Shown piece after piece: positions 58,352 to 64,000 of a stretch of 64,000 nucleotides of DNA; position 1 is the first letter of the stretch; the number at the start of each line of letters is the position of its first letter. The notes beneath the pieces were generated by a model. It did not search any database. It saw only the letters and a list, made by a program, of their open reading frames with translations, and was not told the DNA's origin. The DNA comes from Aquabacterium commune. Its GTDB lineage: Bacteria; Pseudomonadota; Gammaproteobacteria; Burkholderiales; Burkholderiaceae_C. The position numbers were made by a program, and so were the translations under genes. Location of the stretch: contig NZ_SNXW01000006.1 in the NCBI RefSeq assembly GCF_004362855.1, forward strand, positions 215,330 to 279,329, in the 5' to 3' direction.

Positions 58352-58391
58352 TCAGCGCGGGAGGTCAGCGCGGGAGGTCAGCGCGGGAAGG
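58352..58391 (-). repeat. 13-base tandem repeats on the dapC stop codon
   Basis: TCAGCGCGGGAGG is found at 58352-58364 and 58365-58377, and the near-copy TCAGCGCGGGAAGG at 58378-58391. Read on the minus strand each copy begins with the gene's end and holds a TGA; the first met in translation (58378-58380) is the dapC stop. The dapC C-terminus would survive loss or gain of copies. Confidence 0.8.
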
Positions 58392-59631
58392 ACTGGATGA
58401 AAGCGCGGATGCGTTCGGCGGCCTCCACGCACTCGTCCACCCCGGCGACCAGGGCCATGCGGATGCGGCCGCGGCCCGGGTTGACGCCATGCGCCTCGCG
58501 GGCCAGGTAGCTGCCGGGCAGCACCGCGACATTGTATTGAGCCAGCAGCTCTCGGGTGAACCATTCGTCGGGCGAGAACCCGCCCGTCACCGGCAGGTGC
58601 GCTGGCACCTCGGCCCACAGGTAGAAGCCGGCGTCGGGCAGGGCCACGTTCATGACCTCGGCCAGCATCGGCGTGACGCGCTCGAACTTCTGGCGGTAGA
58701 GCCTGCGGTTTTCCACCACGTGGGCCTCGTCGTTCCAGGCCGCCACGCTGGCGCGCTGCACGGCTGGGCTCATGGCGCTGCCGTGGTAGGTGCGGTAGAG
58801 CAGGAAGGCCTTCATCAGGGCCGCGTCGCCCATCACGAAGCCCGAGCGCAGGCCAGGCACGTTGGAGCGCTTGGACAGGCTGGTCAGGGCGATCAGGTTC
58901 TTGAAGTCGGTGCGGCCGAGCTTGGCGGCGGCTTCCAGGCCCCCCAGGGGGGCTGCGCTTTGGCCGTTCGCATCGCCTTCGCGGAAATAGATTTCCGAAT
59001 AGCACTCGTCCGAGGCGATCACGAAGCCGTGCTGGTCGCTCAAGGCGAACAGGCGCTGCCACTCGTCCAGCGGCATCACGGCGCCGGTGGGGTTGCCTGG
59101 CGAGCACACGTACAGCAGCTGCGTCGTGGCCCAGACCTCCTCGGAGATGCTGCCCCAGTCGGCCGCGAAATTGCGCGCCGGGTCGGAATTGGCGAACACC
59201 ACGCGGGCCCCGGCCAGCAAGGCCGCGCCTTCGTAGATTTGGTAGAAGGGGTTGGGGCAGACCACGGTGGGGCCGCCCGCGTCGCGGTGCTGGTTCGGGT
59301 CGATGACGGTTTGCGCCAGGGCGAACAGGCCCTCGCGCGAGCCGTTCACCGGCAGGATCTGCGTGGCGGCGTCCAACGTCAGGCCGTAGCGGCGCTTCAC
59401 CCAGGCGGCGCAGGCCTCGCGCAGGGCGGGCTCACCGGCGGTGGCCGGGTAGGCGGCCAGGCCGTCGAGGGCGTCGGTGAGGGCTTGCTTGATGAAAGCC
59501 GGCGTGGGGTGCTTGGGCTCGCCAATGCCCAGGCTGATGGCCCGGTGGGCCGCATTCGGCGTGATGCCGGCGGTCAGGCCGCGCAGGCGTTCGAAGGGGT
59601 AGGGCTGGAGTCGCTGCAGCAGAGGGTTCAT
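58378..59631 (-). CDS. dapC: N-succinyldiaminopimelate aminotransferase (DapC type)
   Basis: This PLP aminotransferase makes N-succinyl-diaminopimelate from the keto acid. The 417 residues have the AT class I/II fold, with the PLP lysine in TSLSKRSNVPGLRSGFVMGD, YVCSPGNPTGAVMP, FVIASDECYSEIYF and AEVPAHLPVTGGFSPDEWF. Its placement before dapD supports dapC rather than the related argD or alanine aminotransferase. ATG at 59631 begins at MNPLLQRLQPYPFERLRGL. Confidence 0.9.
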   Translation of the reverse strand: MNPLLQRLQPYPFERLRGLTAGITPNAAHRAISLGIGEPKHPTPAFIKQALTDALDGLAAYPATAGEPALREACAAWVKRRYGLTLDAATQILPVNGSREGLFALAQTVIDPNQHRDAGGPTVVCPNPFYQIYEGAALLAGARVVFANSDPARNFAADWGSISEEVWATTQLLYVCSPGNPTGAVMPLDEWQRLFALSDQHGFVIASDECYSEIYFREGDANGQSAAPLGGLEAAAKLGRTDFKNLIALTSLSKRSNVPGLRSGFVMGDAALMKAFLLYRTYHGSAMSPAVQRASVAAWNDEAHVVENRRLYRQKFERVTPMLAEVMNVALPDAGFYLWAEVPAHLPVTGGFSPDEWFTRELLAQYNVAVLPGSYLAREAHGVNPGRGRIRMALVAGVDECVEAAERIRAFIQSFPR

Positions 59632-59685
59632 GGGGCCGCATTATCCCAGCGAAGGGGAGCCCCCTGCCGTGGGGAGATCACTTTG

Positions 59686-60294
59686 TCATGGCTTGGGCAG
59701 AGCTGCCCGCAGCGCTTCGATGCGCGCCCGCGCCACCGGCGTGAAATCCGCCGAGAACTTGCCCGCGTCCACCTGCTTTTCCAGCACCTTCACCAAGATG
59801 GCGGGCATCGCTGCGGCCATTTTCACGGCGGCTTCCAGCATGGGCCGCAGGGTCTCGTCCGGGATGTCTTGCGGCTTGACGTCCTTGAGCGGCTTCAGCC
59901 CGGCCAGGGTGACTTGGTACATGGCTTCGAAAGAATCCAGGTATTCCCCGTCGTATTTGCCGGGCAAGCGCTCGAACGCCCCGGCGTACCTGTTGGAGAT
60001 GGGCTTGTAGGCCTCCAGCGCGGCTTTGATCTGGTCGGCGCCGTTGGGCTCCGCCAGGGCTTCGTCCACCACGCTGGGAATGCGCCCGGGGTTCAGCACC
60101 GCGCGGGCCAGCGCGCCTTGCGGGTCGGTGTACTGGATGGTTTTGTCGGGGTTGGCGGCCTGGGCCGCCGTGAAGGCCGCGATGTCTTGCTTGAACTGGT
60201 CGATGGCCGGACCGGCGTGGGCGGCAAAGCCCCACAGGCTGAGGGTGAGGCTCAGGGGGAGGGCCAGGGCGGTGCGGTGGCGGGTGTGTGTCAT
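59686..60294 (-). CDS. Exported protein of unknown function
   Basis: This is a 202-residue protein with a signal peptide (MTHTRHRTALALPLSLTLSLWGFAAHA, cleavage after about 27). The mature part is helical and charged, ending in ARIEALRAALPKP, with the segments DPQGALARAVLNPGRIPSVVDEALAEPNG and LDSFEAMYQVTLAGLKPLKDVKPQDIPDETLRPMLEAAVKM. I do not recognise a domain. It is the first of several unknown exported proteins on this strand, and its neighbour ends 26 bases upstream. Confidence 0.8.
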   Translation of the reverse strand: MTHTRHRTALALPLSLTLSLWGFAAHAGPAIDQFKQDIAAFTAAQAANPDKTIQYTDPQGALARAVLNPGRIPSVVDEALAEPNGADQIKAALEAYKPISNRYAGAFERLPGKYDGEYLDSFEAMYQVTLAGLKPLKDVKPQDIPDETLRPMLEAAVKMAAAMPAILVKVLEKQVDAGKFSADFTPVARARIEALRAALPKP

Positions 60295-60319
60295 GGTGGT
60301 TGGTGTTGGGGCGGGTTGA

Positions 60320-61162
60320 TCACAGTGTGGGCAGCAGGCTTTGCGCCATCTTGTCGAGCCGTTGGCGCCGCGCGGCACGCCACGTGGCCTCGTCCACGAA
60401 CAGCGTGCTGGCCTGGGGCGGGTTCAGGACGAAGGTGCGGCCCACATCGCCCTTGGGCGTCTGCACCTCGGTGAGGTGCGAGGGGTTCATGCGCGCGGCG
60501 CACAGCCAAGACTGGGGTGGGCGCTCGCCCAGGGTGTCTTCCAGCACCACGGCTTCCAGCAAGGCGGTGGTCTGCTGGCGCGGCGTGAGCGTCTGGATGG
60601 CGCTGTCCATGCCACGCATCAGGGCCTGTGTTTCGTAGGCCGCGGTGGTGTCCATGGCCACGCTCGGGTCGGTGCAGCGGTCGGTGTCGATCTGCATCGC
60701 CAAACGCCCATGCGCCAGGAAGATGGCGGCTTCCATCAGGTGGTCGCCGAAGCGGCCCAAGCGGGCCAGGTTGAAGGCGTAGGCGTAGCTGTAGCGCCCG
60801 TCGGCCTGGCCGCCCAGCACCTGGCCGCGCAGCCAGGCGGTTTTGCCCTCCAGCTCGGGCAGGGACTGTGCCGTGGTGGCCAAGGGCAGCGGGTTGACGC
60901 CTGCAGGGCGGTTCACGCCGGCGTCCAGCGCCCGCCACAGGTCGGCCAGGGCCGTGCTGGGCGGTGACTGGCGCAACTGCGCCATCTGCCGGGCGGCATC
61001 GATCCAGCGCTGGCGCCCGGGGCCTTCGCGGTAGGTTTGCACCTGGGCGGCGGTGAGGCCGGCTGCAGGTGTGTCGGCGGGCGCGGCGTGGGCTGGTGCC
61101 TGTGTGGCCAGGGCCAGGGCCAAGCTGATCCAGCCGGTGTTGTGGCGATGGGTGGAGCTCAT
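60320..61162 (-). CDS. Exported protein of unknown function
   Basis: This 280-residue protein has a signal sequence (MSSTHRHNTGWISLALALATQAPAHA). The mature part is helical with conserved-looking WRALDAGVNRPAGVNPLPLATTAQSLPELEGKTAWL and YAYAFNLARLGRFGDHLMEAAIFLAHGRLAMQIDTDRC. Six or seven Trp and Tyr residues and two cysteines are spaced as in a folded domain. I recognise no family. It appears to be co-transcribed with the downstream unknown gene, and 43 bases separate it from the next gene upstream. Confidence 0.8.
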   Translation of the reverse strand: MSSTHRHNTGWISLALALATQAPAHAAPADTPAAGLTAAQVQTYREGPGRQRWIDAARQMAQLRQSPPSTALADLWRALDAGVNRPAGVNPLPLATTAQSLPELEGKTAWLRGQVLGGQADGRYSYAYAFNLARLGRFGDHLMEAAIFLAHGRLAMQIDTDRCTDPSVAMDTTAAYETQALMRGMDSAIQTLTPRQQTTALLEAVVLEDTLGERPPQSWLCAARMNPSHLTEVQTPKGDVGRTFVLNPPQASTLFVDEATWRAARRQRLDKMAQSLLPTL

Positions 61163-61205
61163 GGGCTGAGGTTGCGTGCGCGGGCCTTGCCGGAGGTGGC
61201 CAGTT

Positions 61206-61742
61206 TCAACGGCGGATGTCGGCGATGACTTCGTCGCTGATGGCCAGCACCTGCTTGCGCGTGGTGGCCGAGAGGATGCCCTCGGCGGGGCTGGTGGTGG
61301 TGCCATACAGGCGGCTGCCCAGCAGCTTCCGGGCGGGCAGCTCGTAGAACTCGACCTCGGTGTTCACATAGGCGTTGCCGGCCAGGATGCCCAGGCCAAT
61401 GCGTGTTTCGGGCGTCATGTACTGGTAGTTGCGCACCTTCACGACGACGAGCACGGCTGGGTCGGCGCTGCGCGCGTCTTCGGTGTCAGACCACGTCACC
61501 TGCATGCCCGAGCGACCGGCCGCGATGGCCATGCCGTCGCGCCAGTCGGTTTTGAAGGTCTCCCAGTTTCCCCCGGGCGGCATGCCAGGCGCGGCCTCCA
61601 CCCGCACGAACACGGCGCGCGTGGCGGCCGGACTGACCGACAAGGGCGCGGGTGCCGGGCCACTGCGGGTGACGGTGGCGGCACAGCCGGCCATGGCCAG
61701 CGTGCAGGTGAGGGCGAGGGTGCGGAGGAGGTGGGAGGTCAT
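61206..61742 (-). CDS. Lipoprotein of unknown function (possibly DUF4410-like)
   Basis: This 178-residue protein starts MTSHLLRTLALTCTLAMAGC, with the lipobox LAMAGC, so it should be lipidated and anchored to a membrane. After a short disordered stretch it has an alternating strand pattern (AVFVRVEAAPGM, DGMAIAAGRSGMQVTWSD, AVLVVVKVRNYQYMTPETRIGLGILAGNAYVNTEVEFYEL), reminiscent of DUF4410-type lipoproteins, but I am not sure. The gene is followed by another unknown exported gene. Confidence 0.75.
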   Translation of the reverse strand: MTSHLLRTLALTCTLAMAGCAATVTRSGPAPAPLSVSPAATRAVFVRVEAAPGMPPGGNWETFKTDWRDGMAIAAGRSGMQVTWSDTEDARSADPAVLVVVKVRNYQYMTPETRIGLGILAGNAYVNTEVEFYELPARKLLGSRLYGTTTSPAEGILSATTRKQVLAISDEVIADIRR

Positions 61743-61777
61743 GGGTGGTTTGGGGTGGTGGTTGTGATGGCATGCGG

Positions 61778-62263
61778 CTACGGCTTCTGGACTTGCTGGA
61801 CGAACTGCTCGTAGGTGCGCCATGCCTTGTCTTGTGCGACATGGATGTCGATGGGGAACTTGGGATGGCGTTGGAGCGCTTGGTTGACCTTGCCGAGGAA
61901 CACCTGCTCGGACTTGGCGTAGTAAGTCCACTCGCGCAGCCCTTCGCCCGTGCTCACCAGCGCCAGCGTGGCCACGCCTGTGGCTTCGACGGCCGGCGCC
62001 AGCAGGTCTTCCAATGCGTCCATCCGTTGGCGCTCCGCCGGTGTCGGCATGCCGTTCTCCGATGTGTACTGCCAGGTCACGATGACCCTGATGGGTTGCT
62101 GGGCCTTGCTAAACCCAGAGGCAAAGGTCTGGACGTATCGGAAAACGATGACACGCCCATTGCTTGGGTTCCTGGATTGGGCTGTGGCCCAGGTTTGAGC
62201 GAATGCGCCGGTGCCGAGCGTCAGCGACACGAATAACAGGAGCGATGTGACGATGGGTTTCAC
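61778..62263 (-). CDS. Exported DUF695-like protein
   Basis: This is a 161-residue protein with a signal peptide (MKPIVTSLLLFVSLTLGTGAFA). The mature part reads ARNPSNGRVIVFRYVQ-like, PIRVIVTWQYTSENGMPTPAERQRMDALEDLLAPAVEATGVATLALVSTGEGLREWTYYAKS, which resembles DUF695 (a family of small bacterial proteins of unknown role). The start ATG and the length are plausible. A small membrane-protein gene precedes it by ten bases. Confidence 0.8.
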   Translation of the reverse strand: MKPIVTSLLLFVSLTLGTGAFAQTWATAQSRNPSNGRVIVFRYVQTFASGFSKAQQPIRVIVTWQYTSENGMPTPAERQRMDALEDLLAPAVEATGVATLALVSTGEGLREWTYYAKSEQVFLGKVNQALQRHPKFPIDIHVAQDKAWRTYEQFVQQVQKP

Positions 62264-62273
62264 GGCGGGGCGG

Positions 62274-62504
62274 CTATTTGCGCAAGAGGATCCACATGAC
62301 GACGATCAGCACGGCCAACAAATGAAGCGCCAAGCCCGTTTGGTAAGTTCGGTTGAGGCGCGGTGTTGCATGCACATTTTTCATGTACGTGGTGTGGTCT
62401 TTGCCGACCTCGGCTGCTGCAAGAGACATGGCTTTGTGACGCAGGTATGTGCCCCACCCCAGGAGTGAGATTGCGAATGAGGCGATGAGCAGGGTTAGCA
62501 ACAT
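62274..62504 (-). CDS. Small two-span membrane protein
   Basis: This is a 76-residue protein with one predicted membrane helix near the N-terminus (LLTLLIASFAISLLGWGTYL) and a second near the C-terminus (GLALHLLAVLIVVMWILL), joined by a charged loop. No family is recognised. The base composition is already lower in G+C than in the main part of the window. It is ten bases upstream of the DUF695-like gene, so the two may be one transcript. Confidence 0.65.
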   Translation of the reverse strand: MLLTLLIASFAISLLGWGTYLRHKAMSLAAAEVGKDHTTYMKNVHATPRLNRTYQTGLALHLLAVLIVVMWILLRK

Positions 62505-62577
62505 GGGTCGGACATCAGAGGCGTGTTGTCGATGTGGTGGTTCTATTGGGTGATGCGTACGGGGTATTCAGGTGTGG

Positions 62578-62708
62578 GATTAACTACCAAGGTGAGCGGC
62601 GCCGGAGCACCGCAGGTGCGTAGGGCACCAACACAGGCCATGAGAATGCCGAAGGCATGGCCCTTGGTTGCGGGCACTTGCGCGTCCGCGTTGAACCGAC
62701 AGTTAGAC
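62578..62708 (-). mobile_element. Candidate integron attC recombination site
   Basis: On the minus strand the element begins GTCTAAC (62708-62702), a perfect match to the R'' consensus RYYYAAC, 16 bases after the stop of the TIR gene. It ends in GTTAATC (62584-62578), matching GTTRRRY at six of seven positions. The inner part includes TTCAACGCGGACGC, the typical L'' neighbourhood. Its size (131 bases) is normal for attC. No integron integrase is in the window, so this could also be an isolated repeat. Confidence 0.5.
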
Positions 62709-62724
62709 TTCATTTGTAAATCGG

Positions 62725-63921
62725 TCAAATGCTTTCGATGCGAGCTGCAAGTTTGTATATGATTTCGTCCGTAATTTTATTCTGAATATCCTCTTGCGGT
62801 ACTCCATCGGGTGAGAATTTGATTCCCACGATGTCTTTGGATATGCCAGGAAATGATGAATTATCCAAATAAATAGGGATCACAGCGGCTTCGGGGACTC
62901 GGGGTACAAAACACTCACGCTCAAAGGTTGGCCATATTTTTTCCAAATGGAATTTGTCCAGCAGGCAGACGACAAATCGAGACTTGTCGCTAAATATATC
63001 CATAAAAGTCTTGTGCCACGCTTGCCCAAGATAGTTCGCCTCAAACAATTCGTCGAAGAATACCGAGAAGTCCAATGTCTCAAGTTGGGCTTTAATGGCA
63101 CGTGCTAGTGGCCTATTCTCGCCGGCGAAGGAAATTGCAAAGTCAAAGTCAAATTCGCGATCTCCGGCTCTAAATCCGCACTTCTTTCGCAAATCATCCC
63201 AGTTGAGGTGCTTCATGAAATAAAATAATGCTGGGTCTTCAATGGCAAAATGCTTTGTTGCGGGGTTGTAGTAGAAATATCTCTCGCAAATTGGCTTTGA
63301 ATCAATAAGGATTGCAAGCCTTTTTTCTTTGACGTTGTTGATGCTGCCGCGTACATCTGGGTGAGCGTTTGCAAGCTCAGTTAGGTCGACAATTGAGCTT
63401 TCCTGCTCGCTCACGCATTTCAAGAGCTTAAGATATGGATCGTTTGTTGATCTAAATCTGTTTCCTCGGCAGAATTCAATTACTGGCTCGCTATATGCAT
63501 GATCGAGTCTATCGGTAACCTTCGCACGCAGGGCTGGAATGTCAAGTGCTAGCTCAGCCTTGGTTGGGGCGGTTTGTGTTATATTTTTCGATAGGCATAT
63601 GGCCTGGCATACCAGCTGGGTTAGCCAATAGTCGCCGCCTGTCTCCTTAAATATGCCTTCGTGATCGGAAATTTTGATGTTTAATTTTTCCTCGCCTTTC
63701 GATATTAATTCAATTGTTGTGTCGAGTGGGGCTGGCTTGATTCTGTGTATGCCACAACGCTTGGCGATGTCATGAACAAGGTGAATTAATTCGCTGCCAA
63801 CCTTATTTATGCCAATGATCACGATTTTCAGCTTTTGACCTTCTTCGTAGTCTTCAGCTGCGATTTTTATTAGGTTGGCAATTTTTTCTTGAGTCTGATC
63901 TTCTAGGGATGGTCTGCACAA
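62725..63921 (-). CDS. AAA/STAND-type ATPase fragment with C-terminal TIR domain (5' end truncated)
   Basis: This is the C-terminal part of a probable antiphage or signalling protein. Residues 1-250 look like the second half of an AAA ATPase: after the point where Walker B would be, SLEDQTQEKIANLIKIAAEDYEEGQKLKIVIIGINKVGSEL (sensor region), then a helical and winged-helix-like part. Residues about 256-395 are a TIR domain (FDFAISFAGENRPLARAIKAQL, FFDE, and W330 with Glu334, the probable NADase catalytic Glu). No Walker A is present, the only starts are TTG-type, and the AT-rich composition changes abruptly at about 63915. A 5' truncation fits best. It is quite unlike the rest of the window in codon use. 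Confidence 0.75.
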   Translation of the reverse strand: MCRPSLEDQTQEKIANLIKIAAEDYEEGQKLKIVIIGINKVGSELIHLVHDIAKRCGIHRIKPAPLDTTIELISKGEEKLNIKISDHEGIFKETGGDYWLTQLVCQAICLSKNITQTAPTKAELALDIPALRAKVTDRLDHAYSEPVIEFCRGNRFRSTNDPYLKLLKCVSEQESSIVDLTELANAHPDVRGSINNVKEKRLAILIDSKPICERYFYYNPATKHFAIEDPALFYFMKHLNWDDLRKKCGFRAGDREFDFDFAISFAGENRPLARAIKAQLETLDFSVFFDELFEANYLGQAWHKTFMDIFSDKSRFVVCLLDKFHLEKIWPTFERECFVPRVPEAAVIPIYLDNSSFPGISKDIVGIKFSPDGVPQEDIQNKITDEIIYKLAARIESI

Positions 63922-63947
63922 CCACCGCTGACGCGGCGACCGCCTGC

Positions 63948-64000
63948 TGTTATTTCAGATGACGACAAATTTTTGCATTCAAAGGGCAGATTCGGAGCGT
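63948..64000 (+). mobile_element. Possible left end of a Tn402/Tn5053-type transposon
   Basis: TGTTATTTCAGATGACGAC starts at 63948 and resembles the terminal inverted repeats of Tn402/Tn5053-like transposons (TGTCGTTTTCAGAAGACGAC), with about 16 of 20 positions alike when one gap is allowed. It begins with TGT as in this transposon superfamily. The element would extend to the right, beyond the window. Neither transposase nor a partner end can be checked here. Confidence 0.4.

Noticed and set aside
55105..60474. A very long open frame on the plus strand across dapE, pilU, dapD and dapC.
   Set aside because: It is antisense to well-supported genes. Long antisense frames are common in high-G+C DNA and this one lacks any recognisable domain and has unnatural His/Gln/Ala composition.
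62543..62728. A small minus-strand frame of about 61 residues over the attC-like element.
   Set aside because: It coincides exactly with the inverted-repeat element and looks like chance read-through of that repeat; not a gene.

Overview
The window is G+C-rich, densely coded bacterial chromosome. Gene content and order point to a betaproteobacterium of the order Burkholderiales, probably Comamonadaceae or a close relative. The evidence for this is pyrG-kdsA-eno-ftsB, dnaX-ybaB-recR, a second infA next to an RRM protein, an Anbu-type proteasome homologue, an extracytoplasmic TRAP system and a 673-residue ABC-F protein, all at about 65-70% G+C by eye. I assign the order with confidence but not the genus. 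No tRNA, rRNA or CRISPR array was seen.

Layout. 1-1.4 kb: 3' end of pcnB, then folK. 1.4-6.3 kb: rpsU with a structured leader, yqeY, a rhodanese-like protein, a TRAP transporter (dctQ, dctM) and its binding protein dctP on the other strand. 6.4-11.3 kb: pmbA divergent from darP-mogA, then a kinase-like protein and an SDR dehydrogenase. 11.3-16 kb: cysE, trmJ, a long-tailed suhB, a flavin reductase and a bestrophin. 16-22 kb: acetoacetyl-CoA synthetase, an ada-alkA repair pair and an M48 lipoprotein protease. 22-27 kb: a likely cold/translation cluster (small unknown protein, IF-1 paralogue, RRM protein), then mutS overlapping an Anbu peptidase. 27-34.5 kb: plsC, then pyrG-kdsA-eno, ftsB, and pnuC with a NadR-type kinase, then a pseudouridine synthase. 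34.5-38.7 kb: hslO, gamma-carbonic anhydrase, peroxiredoxin, yaaA and a 2OG oxygenase, a group with a redox-stress flavour. 38.7-43.6 kb: rhlE, dnaX-ybaB-recR. 43.6-52 kb: mltD-gloB, a methyltransferase, rnhA, moaA-mobA-GNAT, an NlpC/P60 peptidase and ohr/ohrR. 52-59.6 kb, all on the minus strand: dapC, dapD, pilU, dapE, prmB and an ABC-F ATPase. 59.7-62.5 kb: small exported proteins of unknown function.

The last 1.5 kb differs from the rest. Base composition drops sharply and holds the C-terminal part of an ATPase fused to a TIR domain. The gene looks cut off at its 5' end. On its 3' side is a sequence with the layout of an integron attC site, and upstream lies a sequence resembling the terminal repeat of a Tn402/Tn5053-type transposon. 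This is the one clearly accessory segment and probably the edge of a defence-gene or integron island continuing to the right.

The best new observation in the core part is inside dnaX. A canonical slippery heptamer (C CCA AAA, 41564-41570) is preceded by a Shine-Dalgarno-like run. Six bases after it comes a perfect 11-bp hairpin, and the -1 frame stops immediately. Together these are a complete programmed frameshift signal predicting a short gamma product of about 378 residues beside the 695-residue tau. Other points are overlapping divergent start codons (gloB and a methyltransferase), an 18-base perfect palindrome in the rpsU leader, near-leaderless promoter candidates, and tandem repeats lying on stop codons.
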